Source: Mollicutes bacterium (GTDB lineage: Bacteria; Bacillota_I; Bacilli_A; Izemoplasmatales; Izemoplasmataceae). From it: a DNA stretch of 45,429 nt. The position numbers and the translations under genes are program-made. Below, piece by piece: positions 1-6,647 of the stretch (positions within the stretch are counted from its first letter, which is position 1; every line of letters begins with the position of its first letter). The stretch covers positions 1 to 45,429 of the forward strand of contig PUKL01000021.1 of NCBI GenBank assembly GCA_003552275.1. Reading direction: 5' to 3'. Below the pieces are notes generated by a model. That model was not told the origin of the DNA, searched no databases, and worked only from the letters and a program-made list of their open reading frames with translations.

Positions 1-650
1 CGCGGGGTGTCCCAGCTACGGAACACGGCGTCGATGGATTTGTAGAGTTGCTGCATGGGCTCCATGGGGAAGTCTTCGCCGACTTCCTTTTTGTAGAGAC
101 CTTTGAACGCCTCGGTGACTTCTTGCCAATCATCCGCGGTGATTTCGACCTCGGATTCGTAGCCCTTCTTCTCTTGCAGCTTCTCGATGTAGTCGTTGAA
201 GGGTTTCATGTCGACACCGAGGACGACATCGGCGAACATCTGGATGAGACGGCGATAGGAGTCGTAGACGAAACGGGGGTTCTTCGTCTTCGCGATCATG
301 CCTTCGGCGACCTCGTCGTTCATGCCGAGGTTCAAGACGGTGTCCATCATGCCGGGCATGGAAATCTTTGCGCCCGAACGGACGCTGACGAGAAGGGGGT
401 TCTCCTTGTCGCCGAACTTCTTGCCGGTCTCTTCTTCGAGTTTTTGGACATAGGTCTTCACGTCTTCGATGAGTTCCGGCGAGTTCTGCTGGTTGTTCTT
501 GTAGTACTCGAGGCACATTTCCGTGGTGATGGTGAATCCGGCGGGGACGGGGATGCCGAGACGTTTCATCTCGGAAAGGTTCGCGCCCTTCCCACCGAGG
601 AGGTCCTTTTGGTCCTGTCGGCCTTCGCCGAACATGTAGATCCGTTTCAT
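1..650 (-). CDS. ppdK: Pyruvate, phosphate dikinase, N-terminal part (runs off the window)
   Basis: PPDK interconverts pyruvate + ATP + Pi and PEP + AMP + PPi in the cytoplasm. Only the first 216 codons are here, because the reading frame is open to the left edge. They begin MKRIYMFGEG and continue with the PPDK ATP-grasp signature GGKGANLSEM (about residues 19-28), GIPVPAGFTITTE and SVRSGAKISMPGMMDTVLN, all typical of the nucleotide-binding domain. ATG at 650 is preceded by GGAAGGTG at a good distance. The gene has its own TTGAAA-17-TATAAT promoter and an upstream cre site. It follows the rnf operon terminator and so forms a separate transcription unit. In this context it links the pyruvate made from amino acids to gluconeogenesis and glycogen, or works in reverse using PPi from GlgC; the direction is inference. 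Confidence 0.95.
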   Translation of the reverse strand, partial: MKRIYMFGEGRQDQKDLLGGKGANLSEMKRLGIPVPAGFTITTEMCLEYYKNNQQNSPELIEDVKTYVQKLEEETGKKFGDKENPLLVSVRSGAKISMPGMMDTVLNLGMNDEVAEGMIAKTKNPRFVYDSYRRLIQMFADVVLGVDMKPFNDYIEKLQEKKGYESEVEITADDWQEVTEAFKGLYKKEVGEDFPMEPMQQLYKSIDAVFRSWDTP

Positions 651-694
651 ATGTTTCACCTTCCGATATGGGATTTGTCATTTCACGCAAGGAC

Positions 695-723
695 ATTATA
701 GCATTCCGAACACCCTTTTTCAA
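695..723 (-). promoter_or_regulatory. Sigma-A-type promoter of ppdK
   Basis: On the minus strand a TTGAAA -35 box (718-723) lies 17 bp from a perfect TATAAT -10 box (695-700) that is extended by TG (TGCTATAAT). The predicted start of transcription is near 688, giving a leader of about 37 nt before ATG 650. Confidence 0.8.
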
Positions 724-766
724 TAAAAACGGAGCGGTTTGAGGGCTTGGATAGGCGTTCGGGCAT

Positions 767-780
767 TGATAACGCTTTCA
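767..780 (-). promoter_or_regulatory. CcpA cre site upstream of ppdK
   Basis: The minus strand reads TGAAAGCGTTATCA, a full match to the cre consensus TGWAANCGNTNWCA. Its centre is about 85 bp upstream of the predicted ppdK start. In Bacillus, upstream cre sites of this kind (ackA, pta, ilv-leu) mediate activation by CcpA, so activation of ppdK by good carbon sources is the simplest reading. The site lies just past the rnf operon terminator and cannot act as a roadblock for ppdK. Confidence 0.75.
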
Positions 781-805
781 AAGGAAAGCCCCGGCGACCG
801 GGGCT
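779..805 (-). terminator. Intrinsic terminator of the pgm-rnf operon
   Basis: A perfect 8-bp GC-rich stem AGCCCCGG / CCGGGGCT (787-794 with 798-805, loop of 3) is followed on the minus strand by TTTCCTTT. The stem overlaps the last base of the rnfB stop codon, so the operon ends immediately after the short rnfB. Confidence 0.75.
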
Positions 806-1110
806 CACTTTTCGACTTTGATGACGTTGCCGTCCTTGTCGGGGTTCTCCTTGAGATATTTCATGATCTCGTTGTAGGTCTTCTGGTTGGCGGGTTTGCA
901 GACGGAGAGGTTCTTCACTTCGCCTTCGACGATGGCTTCGGCGAAAGCGTTGCAACCCGGATAGCCGCAAGCGCCGCAGTTCGCGCCGGGAAGCAGCTTC
1001 TCGATGTCTTGGACACGCTTGTCGGGCTCGACTTTCAAAGCTTCCGCCGCGATGGCGAGTCCGAGGCCCAATAAAGCGCCGAGTATGCCGAGTGTCAAGA
1101 TGGCGGCCAT
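805..1110 (-). CDS. rnfB: Short RnfB: membrane anchor plus single 4Fe-4S domain, no ferredoxin domain
   Basis: RnfB is normally the ferredoxin-like entry subunit of the Rnf ferredoxin:NAD+ oxidoreductase. This protein has only 101 residues: one N-terminal membrane helix (about 3-22) and the conserved NCGACGYPGC motif with Cys45, Cys48, Cys53 and Cys71 for one 4Fe-4S cluster. The usual C-terminal ferredoxin region with eight or more further cysteines is absent. It is not a visible frameshift, because the operon terminator begins at the stop codon. ATG 1110 is chosen since AGGGGTGA sits about 6 nt upstream; the in-frame GTG at 1119 has no ribosome site. It is the last gene of pgm-rnfCDGEA-x-B and starts just after the stop of the 58-residue gene. 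Confidence 0.88.
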   Translation of the reverse strand: MAAILTLGILGALLGLGLAIAAEALKVEPDKRVQDIEKLLPGANCGACGYPGCNAFAEAIVEGEVKNLSVCKPANQKTYNEIMKYLKENPDKDGNVIKVEK

Positions 1111-1111
1111 G

Positions 1112-1288
1112 TCAATCACCCCTCGTCTCTTCGATTTTGTAGCGGCAGTTGTAGTTCTTGCAAGCCGTGCATGTTTCCCTGTCGACGATCTCCGCCGCCT
1201 CCAGGGGCTCGGGTGTACGCTTGTTCAGGATGTAGGTCGCGAAAAAGAGGATCACGACAAAGGTCGTCACAGCGATTGCCGGTACCAT
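1112..1288 (-). CDS. 58-aa membrane protein with C-x2-C-x4-C motif inside the rnf operon (unrecognised)
   Basis: I do not recognise this protein. ATG at 1288 overlaps the rnfA stop codon (TGATG), and its TGA at 1112-1114 lies one base before the rnfB ATG at 1110, so it fills exactly the space between the two genes. It encodes 58 residues: a hydrophobic N-terminal helix (about 3-21, VPAIAVTTFVVILFFATYI), a short polar stretch, and then TCTACKNYNC with Cys40, Cys43 and Cys48. The C-x2-C-x4-C spacing equals that of the first three cluster cysteines of RnfB, but a fourth cysteine is lacking. By layout (one helix, then clustered cysteines) it resembles NqrM, the small maturation factor of Na+-NQR, although it does not share the NqrM motif. 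An iron-insertion factor for RnfA/RnfE or an accessory Rnf subunit are both possible; this is inference. Confidence 0.75.
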   Translation of the reverse strand: MVPAIAVTTFVVILFFATYILNKRTPEPLEAAEIVDRETCTACKNYNCRYKIEETRGD

Positions 1289-1893
1289 CAGACGATCCCC
1301 TCCAGTCCGAGGAAGGCGAGGGCCATGATCCCGGCGACGATCAAGGAGATCGGGATGCCTTTCCAGGCGTTGGGCACCTCGGCGGCGTCAAGACGCTCGC
1401 GGATGCTCGAGAAAGCGAAGATGACGAGCGTGAAACCGAGGGCCGCGCCGAAGGCGCTCGCCGCGGCGACACCGAGGCCGCTCATGATGCCGAACTCTTC
1501 GGCATAGCCTTCACGGACGTTCGTTTCGGCCACACCGAGGATCGCACAGTTCGTGACGATGAGCGGAAGATAGATGCCGAGGGCCTTGTAGAGTTTCTTG
1601 CTCACCTTCTTGATGAACATCTCGACAAGCTGTACCAAGGAAGCGATGACGAGGATGAAGGCGATCGTCGAGATGTAGGTGATGTCGAAGGGTTCCAACA
1701 CATAATAATAGATGAGATAGGTGAGGACGCTGCCGACGACCATGACGAAGGTCACGGCGCCGCCCATGCCGAGGGCGGTCTCCGAGCGTTTGGAAACGCC
1801 CAGGAAGGGGCACACCCCCAAGAAACGCAACAACACCACGTTGTTTATGAGCATGGCCGATATGATGGCCACGAAGAAGACGGTCGGACTCAT
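1288..1893 (-). CDS. rnfA: Rnf complex subunit RnfA
   Basis: This is a membrane subunit of the Rnf ion-translocating ferredoxin:NAD+ oxidoreductase, in the RnfA/RnfE/NqrD/NqrE family. The 201 residues match the usual length and contain about six membrane helices. The paired motifs RFLGVCPFLGVS (Cys28) and PLIVTNCAILGV (Cys116) hold the cysteines that, in this family, bind an Fe-S centre within the membrane between RnfA and RnfE. ATG 1893 overlaps the rnfE stop (GCATGA) and has AGGTGG seven bases upstream. Its own stop overlaps the start of the 58-residue gene, so translation of rnfE, rnfA and the small gene is probably coupled. Confidence 0.95.
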   Translation of the reverse strand: MSPTVFFVAIISAMLINNVVLLRFLGVCPFLGVSKRSETALGMGGAVTFVMVVGSVLTYLIYYYVLEPFDITYISTIAFILVIASLVQLVEMFIKKVSKKLYKALGIYLPLIVTNCAILGVAETNVREGYAEEFGIMSGLGVAAASAFGAALGFTLVIFAFSSIRERLDAAEVPNAWKGIPISLIVAGIMALAFLGLEGIV

Positions 1894-2660
1894 GCGCTAC
1901 CACCTGCACTTTCCATGGCTTTGCGGCGTTTTCTTTCCGCCGCCTCTTTTTTCTTCTTTTCGATCCAGCGGTCGCGGGCTTCCTTCTTCTTGCGCTTGTT
2001 GTAGAGTTCGATCGCTTTGAAGACCGCGAGCCAGAAACCGATGACGATGAACCCGCCGGCGGGGCCGATGAAGACTTCCATCTGGAAAAGGGTGAGACCG
2101 GCGTTGATGATGGACCCTTCGAAGGGAAGGGGGAGATAGATGCCGTAGGCGATGGCACCCGTCGCCAAGAATTCCCTCGTGCCGCCGATGAGCATCAAAG
2201 CGAGCATGAAACCGAGAGCCACCCCGATACCGTCGATCGCGCTCATGAGGACGTTGTTCTTGGAGGCGAAATTGTTCGCCCGTTCCATGATGAGACAGTT
2301 CACGACGATGAGCGGGATGAAGATGCCCAAGGATTCGTGGAGGGCGGGCGCGAAGGCCTCCGTCAAGAGTCCCACGATTGTCACGAACGTCGCGATGACG
2401 ACGATGTAGGCGGGGATGCGGATCTCGTCGGGGATCACTTTGCGGATGAGACTCACGACGATGTTCGAAAGGGTCAAGACGAAGATGACGAGCAACCCCA
2501 TGCCGAGGCCCGTCTCGAGCGAGCTCGTGACAGCGAGGGCGGGACACATACCGAGAAGCAGCACGAACAAGGAGTTCTCCTTGATGATGCCCCGGGTGAA
2601 GACGGCGAGGGCTTGCAGATCCTTTTTACGCTTCTTCTTTGCGGAAGCTTGTTGGGCCAT
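1890..2660 (-). CDS. rnfE: Rnf complex subunit RnfE
   Basis: RnfE is the second NqrD/E-type membrane subunit and partners RnfA at the buried Fe-S centre. The 256-residue protein has a lysine-rich cytoplasmic N-terminus, about six membrane helices and the family motifs LLGMCPALAV (Cys39) and PLIVVNCLIMERAN (Cys122). The C-terminal tail (about 225-256) is very basic and charged (KKKEARDRWIEKKKKEAAER) and longer than in many homologues. ATG 2660 is chosen over the upstream TTG at 2666 because GGGAGGGTGA precedes it at proper spacing. The rnfG stop lies two bases upstream. Confidence 0.95.
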   Translation of the reverse strand: MAQQASAKKKRKKDLQALAVFTRGIIKENSLFVLLLGMCPALAVTSSLETGLGMGLLVIFVLTLSNIVVSLIRKVIPDEIRIPAYIVVIATFVTIVGLLTEAFAPALHESLGIFIPLIVVNCLIMERANNFASKNNVLMSAIDGIGVALGFMLALMLIGGTREFLATGAIAYGIYLPLPFEGSIINAGLTLFQMEVFIGPAGGFIVIGFWLAVFKAIELYNKRKKKEARDRWIEKKKKEAAERKRRKAMESAGGSA

Positions 2661-2662
2661 GG

Positions 2663-4078
2663 TCAATCACCCTCCCTGGCGTTCTCGTAATCCAAGGCGG
2701 CTTCGACGATTTCATTGAAGGCGGAAGCGGTCGTGGTCGAGCCGCTGAATGCATCGGCGAGGCCGTCTTTGTCGATACCTTCGGAGCGTTCGAAGAAGAT
2801 GCGGATGTTGTCTTCCAGGGTGCGGGTGGCGAAATCGCTCTCCTCGCTCGCCACAAGATGCACGCTGCTCACCGTGCCGTCGGCGAAGACGGCCACGGAA
2901 GCTTTCAAGATGCCGCCGTCATAGGCCCCGGAAAGACCCGAAGTGTCGATTTCACCGTGATAGACGTGACCGAGAAGGTCTCCGTCTTCGTCATAGTGGG
3001 CCTGATAGCTTTGGAGGATTTCGTGGTCGATTTCAACGAGGTCATCCCAACCGCGGCTCCAGAGGAAGTATTCGCGCATCTCGCGTTGTTCATCGGATTC
3101 CTGACAGCGGATGATGGCTTGTGTGACGAGATGGTTGATGGTCGGATCGTACACCGTTTCGTCGAAGTCGGCTTCGACATCGTCGATCGGCAGACCGTCC
3201 AGTTCCTCGTATTTTTCCAGCGCCTGCAGGAGTTCTTCGGAAGCCCTGTCGTCCGGTCTTGCCGCCCGCACGCCCTTGAAGGTACCTTCGCTGATGGCGA
3301 TGTTCAAGGCAATCTCTTCATGGTCGTTGGCGCGCCAGGCGGGATAGACATGCCCTAAGAGTTCGTCGTCGCTGTCATAGACGGCGATGCGGGCGTCGAT
3401 GCAGCCGAGGGTGTATTCGAAGACCCTCTCGTAGTAGGCCGCATCGGGATAGAAGACCCGGTAGTCGGAAAGCGCCCTATCGTCGACGACATTGTCGGCG
3501 GTCGCCCTGACGGCGTGGATGATGCTGCCGTAGGTCGAGGTCGCACCGGTTGAGCCGTCGTAGAAGCTGACATCGTTGATGTCTTGTCCTTTGAAGGGCT
3601 CGAGATGGTTGTCGATGATCCTCCGGACATAGGTCGGCGTGTTTTCGTGCCGGGCGATGCGGACTTCGATGATTTCGTTGTTCGTATCCAAAGCGACGAG
3701 CGTCACGACCAGCCCGAAGGTGTTGGTGTGTTCGACACGGAATACTTTGCCGAGCAGGTTTCCGTCCTTGTCGAAAACTTCGGCACGTTCGCTGACCCGC
3801 TCGTCTTCCACACAGTAGGTGACGATTCGACCGATACGGTTGCGGTCGGCGTCATATCCGACGGCCTCCCAGCGGCAATAGATATCCCGCGGCTCGTCGT
3901 CACGGTCGAAACTGTCGGGCATGTCGAGACCGTAAAGATCGAAATAGATCTCGAGCTGCTCCCGCATGCGGTTTTGTTCGATGATGTCCTCGGTGAAGGA
4001 ATTCACCGCCACGATGCCGAGGCCGCTCGCGGCCCCGATGACACAGAGTATCAAGGCCATTTTCAGTTTAGCCAACAT
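2663..4078 (-). CDS. rnfG: Enlarged RnfG with three tandem FMN-bind-like units
   Basis: RnfG is the periplasmic-side flavoprotein of Rnf, anchored by one helix and carrying a covalent FMN on Thr. Usual length is about 190-210 residues; this one has 471. After the anchor (about 5-26) there are three related units, each with a line like DGNLLGKVF, DDELLGHVY or DGDLLGHVY (about 104, 237 and 364). Unit 1 ends in DGSTGATST (174-182) and unit 3 in DAFSGSTTT (442-450), both fitting the D-x2-[ST]-G-[AS]-T-x-T flavinylation pattern; unit 2 has only a degraded version near 306-316. Two FMN sites are therefore predicted. ATG 4078 follows GGGGG; ATG 4093 lacks a site. It overlaps rnfD by 11 bp. Confidence 0.9.
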   Translation of the reverse strand: MLAKLKMALILCVIGAASGLGIVAVNSFTEDIIEQNRMREQLEIYFDLYGLDMPDSFDRDDEPRDIYCRWEAVGYDADRNRIGRIVTYCVEDERVSERAEVFDKDGNLLGKVFRVEHTNTFGLVVTLVALDTNNEIIEVRIARHENTPTYVRRIIDNHLEPFKGQDINDVSFYDGSTGATSTYGSIIHAVRATADNVVDDRALSDYRVFYPDAAYYERVFEYTLGCIDARIAVYDSDDELLGHVYPAWRANDHEEIALNIAISEGTFKGVRAARPDDRASEELLQALEKYEELDGLPIDDVEADFDETVYDPTINHLVTQAIIRCQESDEQREMREYFLWSRGWDDLVEIDHEILQSYQAHYDEDGDLLGHVYHGEIDTSGLSGAYDGGILKASVAVFADGTVSSVHLVASEESDFATRTLEDNIRIFFERSEGIDKDGLADAFSGSTTTASAFNEIVEAALDYENAREGD

Positions 4079-5330
4079 AATGGACCCCCACATTCGTAAT
4101 GATTATGGCCGCCACGACCACCATCGAGAAGATGACGGCGGCGCGGACGGAAAAGCGATTGCGCGCCCATTTGGGATAATCCAGGGCGGGCACGAACATG
4201 TTCATGATGAGGATCGCGAAGACGACCCCTTCGGGGAGATTCCCGAAAATGCGGATGAGGAAGGTCACAAGGCCGAGCCCGAAGGCGAAATAGATTCTTC
4301 CGGGCCTTGTCACGGGACTCGTGATCGGGTCGGTCGCCATGAAGATGGCACCGAAGAGGAGGCCCCCGCCGAAAAGATGCACGAGAGGGAACCAGAAATC
4401 GAGCCCCTGCGCGAACATGACACTCAACGAAAGCAAGAACACGGTACCGATATAGGTCAGGGGAACGACGAGGTCGAACGAGCGTCGAAGCGCGAGATAG
4501 AGACCGCCGACCAAGATGAGCAACGCACTCGTCTCACCGAGGCTGCCCGGAAGTCCGATCCCGGAGAAGAGCGTCCAGATGCCGTAGTGTTCCGTCACCG
4601 TGGAATCGAAGATGTTCTCGTTCAGGATGCTCATCGCCGTCGCGCCGGCGGCACCGTCGGCGACGAAGGTCTCATAGGAGAGAAGCGTGCCGAACGAGAG
4701 CACGACGAACACCCGGGCGAAAGCGGCCGGATTGAAGATGTTCTGTCCCATGCCGCCGAAGATGAGTTTCGCGAGCAAAATCCCGATCGCACCACCGATC
4801 ATGACGACGACGAGGGGAATCCGGTCGGGAAGCGTGAGACCATAGATCACCCCGCTCGTCACGACACTGAAATTGGTGAGCGTGAAACGCCTGTTCCAAA
4901 GACGGAAGGACTTGTTCTCGTCGGTCGGGGCCTTCTTGTTCTCTTCCTTCAGCTCCTTCTTCAAAGGGGCGAGCTTCTCTTTGTAGTCGGAAAGGAAAGA
5001 AGCATAGGCCTCCTTGGCCTCTTCCGTCTTCTTTTGGCGCGCTTCGGCGCGGAGCTCTTTCTTTTCGGCCTTGAGGTCGCGAATGCTTTTTTCCGTTTCG
5101 CTCTTGGCCTCTTTCAACCTTTCGAGCCAGTCCGTGACTTGATAGTAGATGTATTCCGTCACGGCCATCGAAAAGACGGCGGCAAGAAGAATCCAAAGCG
5201 CCGTGAGGCCGTGTTGGACGATGGCGAAAACAACGAGGGGCAGAAGCGCGATGCTCACATCACGCATCATCCTCGTCACCCGGGCCTGGGGACGGCGTAG
5301 ATGGGGACTGCTTTTTGTCACGATCTCCAT
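4068..5330 (-). CDS. rnfD: Rnf complex subunit RnfD with a charged cytoplasmic insertion
   Basis: RnfD is the NqrB-like membrane subunit with covalently bound FMN. The 420 residues are longer than the usual 310-350. Family features are NIFNPAAFARV (about 197-207), the flavinylation region DGAAGATAMS (225-234, Thr231 the likely carrier), MATDPITSPVT and the many membrane helices. Between helix 2 and the next helix, residues about 67-142 form a highly charged Lys/Glu-rich stretch (for example DLKAEKKELRAEARQKK) with coiled-coil character, which normal RnfD lacks. The start has AGGGTGA just upstream. The gene begins 9 bp after rnfC. Confidence 0.94.
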   Translation of the reverse strand: MEIVTKSSPHLRRPQARVTRMMRDVSIALLPLVVFAIVQHGLTALWILLAAVFSMAVTEYIYYQVTDWLERLKEAKSETEKSIRDLKAEKKELRAEARQKKTEEAKEAYASFLSDYKEKLAPLKKELKEENKKAPTDENKSFRLWNRRFTLTNFSVVTSGVIYGLTLPDRIPLVVVMIGGAIGILLAKLIFGGMGQNIFNPAAFARVFVVLSFGTLLSYETFVADGAAGATAMSILNENIFDSTVTEHYGIWTLFSGIGLPGSLGETSALLILVGGLYLALRRSFDLVVPLTYIGTVFLLSLSVMFAQGLDFWFPLVHLFGGGLLFGAIFMATDPITSPVTRPGRIYFAFGLGLVTFLIRIFGNLPEGVVFAILIMNMFVPALDYPKWARNRFSVRAAVIFSMVVVAAIIITNVGVHYVG

Positions 5331-5339
5331 GGTATCACC

Positions 5340-6647
5340 CTATAATTTGTTTTGTAGCAACGCTTTGCCTTTGCGGACATAGTCCGTCACATGGATCTTG
5401 GAGGTGCAAACATAAGCACAAAGACCACATTCGATGCACCTGTCGGCGCGGAGGTCTTGTGCCGATTTCTCGTCATTGCGTTTCACGGCGTTCATGATGG
5501 AGACGGGCTGGATGTCGACGGGACAGCTGTAGACGCATGAAGCGCAACGCACACAAGGCTCCTCGACGTATTCCGCACTCTCGAACACGAGGACGGATGT
5601 CGTCGTCTGGGTGACGATGGCATCGTCATCGGGGATGCTCTTGCCCATCATCGGACCGCCGATGATGACTTGCACTTCGTCCACATCCTCCCGGTAGCCG
5701 TCACAGAGTTCGATGAGCTCCTTGACGCTCGTACCGACCCGGGCGCGGATGTTTTGCGGGAATTTCACCGCATCACCGTTCACGGTCAGATGCCTCTTGA
5801 TGACGGGTAGGTTGTGTTTCACCGCTTCATAGACCGCCGCACAGGTGGAGACGTTGAAACCGAGGATGCCTTTTTCCATGGGGAGAGTGCCGACATCGAC
5901 CTTGATGCCGGTGGCTTTTTCGAAGGTGGCGTTCTCCCACCCTTGCGGATAATAGTCGTCGAGTTCGGCGATCCGGATGTCCAAATCGGCGAACCGGGCG
6001 AGTTCACGCTCCAAGACCTCGATGAGCTCCCGTTTCGTCTTCTTGACGGCGATGACGCCGCGTTCGGCCTCGACCGCCTGCATGACATAGGAGAGGCCTT
6101 TGAAGATGTCTTCGGGCTGGTCCTTGATGAGGCGGTAATCGCTCGAGAGGTAGGGTTCGCATTCAACGGCGTTGATGACGACGGTGTGGATGTCCTTGTC
6201 CGTGTCCAACTTGATATAGGAAGGGAAGGCGGCGCCGCCGAGGCCCACGAGTCCCTTCTCTCTGAGGATTTCGACGAAATCCTTTTTCTTGAAATCGGCG
6301 ATGACGCTGTCGGGTCGGTCGGTGATGCTTTCATGGTAGGTGTCTTGGTGGTCGTTTTTGATGACGACACACTCGATCTTTTCACCCGTGGGGTCGGTCT
6401 TTTCGGTCGTGCCTTCCACGACACCGCTCACGGTCGAATAGATGGGCTGTTTGAAGAAGCCGCCGTCGCGCTCGCCGATGATCTCGCCGAGTTTGACCTT
6501 GTCGCCTTTTTCCACCTTGACGGTGTATTTCGGACACCGCTCACCGGGCAGATTGATGTAGACCTTTTCGGGGTCCACATGGCGGAGGGTGGGCAACTCC
6601 TTCATGAGTTGCTTGTAGTCGCTGACTCTTTTCGATCCGGTAATCAT
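5340..6647 (-). CDS. rnfC: Rnf complex subunit RnfC (NADH-side subunit)
   Basis: RnfC is the soluble, membrane-attached subunit that binds FMN and NAD(H). The 435 residues contain the GLVGLGGAAFPSYIKL nucleotide-binding stretch (133-148), the SLBB-like region with DVGTLPMEKGI, and two 4Fe-4S motifs: Cys365/368/371/375 (CVRCASCVYSC) and Cys404/407/410/414 (CIECGLCAYVC). In the second motif the residue after the last Cys is Thr rather than the usual Pro. The N-terminus is short and lacks the common GVHPP segment. The start overlaps the pgm stop by 4 bp, so rnfC is coupled to pgm. Confidence 0.95.
   Translation of the reverse strand: MITGSKRVSDYKQLMKELPTLRHVDPEKVYINLPGERCPKYTVKVEKGDKVKLGEIIGERDGGFFKQPIYSTVSGVVEGTTEKTDPTGEKIECVVIKNDHQDTYHESITDRPDSVIADFKKKDFVEILREKGLVGLGGAAFPSYIKLDTDKDIHTVVINAVECEPYLSSDYRLIKDQPEDIFKGLSYVMQAVEAERGVIAVKKTKRELIEVLERELARFADLDIRIAELDDYYPQGWENATFEKATGIKVDVGTLPMEKGILGFNVSTCAAVYEAVKHNLPVIKRHLTVNGDAVKFPQNIRARVGTSVKELIELCDGYREDVDEVQVIIGGPMMGKSIPDDDAIVTQTTTSVLVFESAEYVEEPCVRCASCVYSCPVDIQPVSIMNAVKRNDEKSAQDLRADRCIECGLCAYVCTSKIHVTDYVRKGKALLQNKL

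Noticed and set aside
787..805. Frameshifted continuation of rnfB
   Set aside because: The terminator stem begins at the stop codon and no ferredoxin-like CxxCxxC coding sequence follows in any frame.
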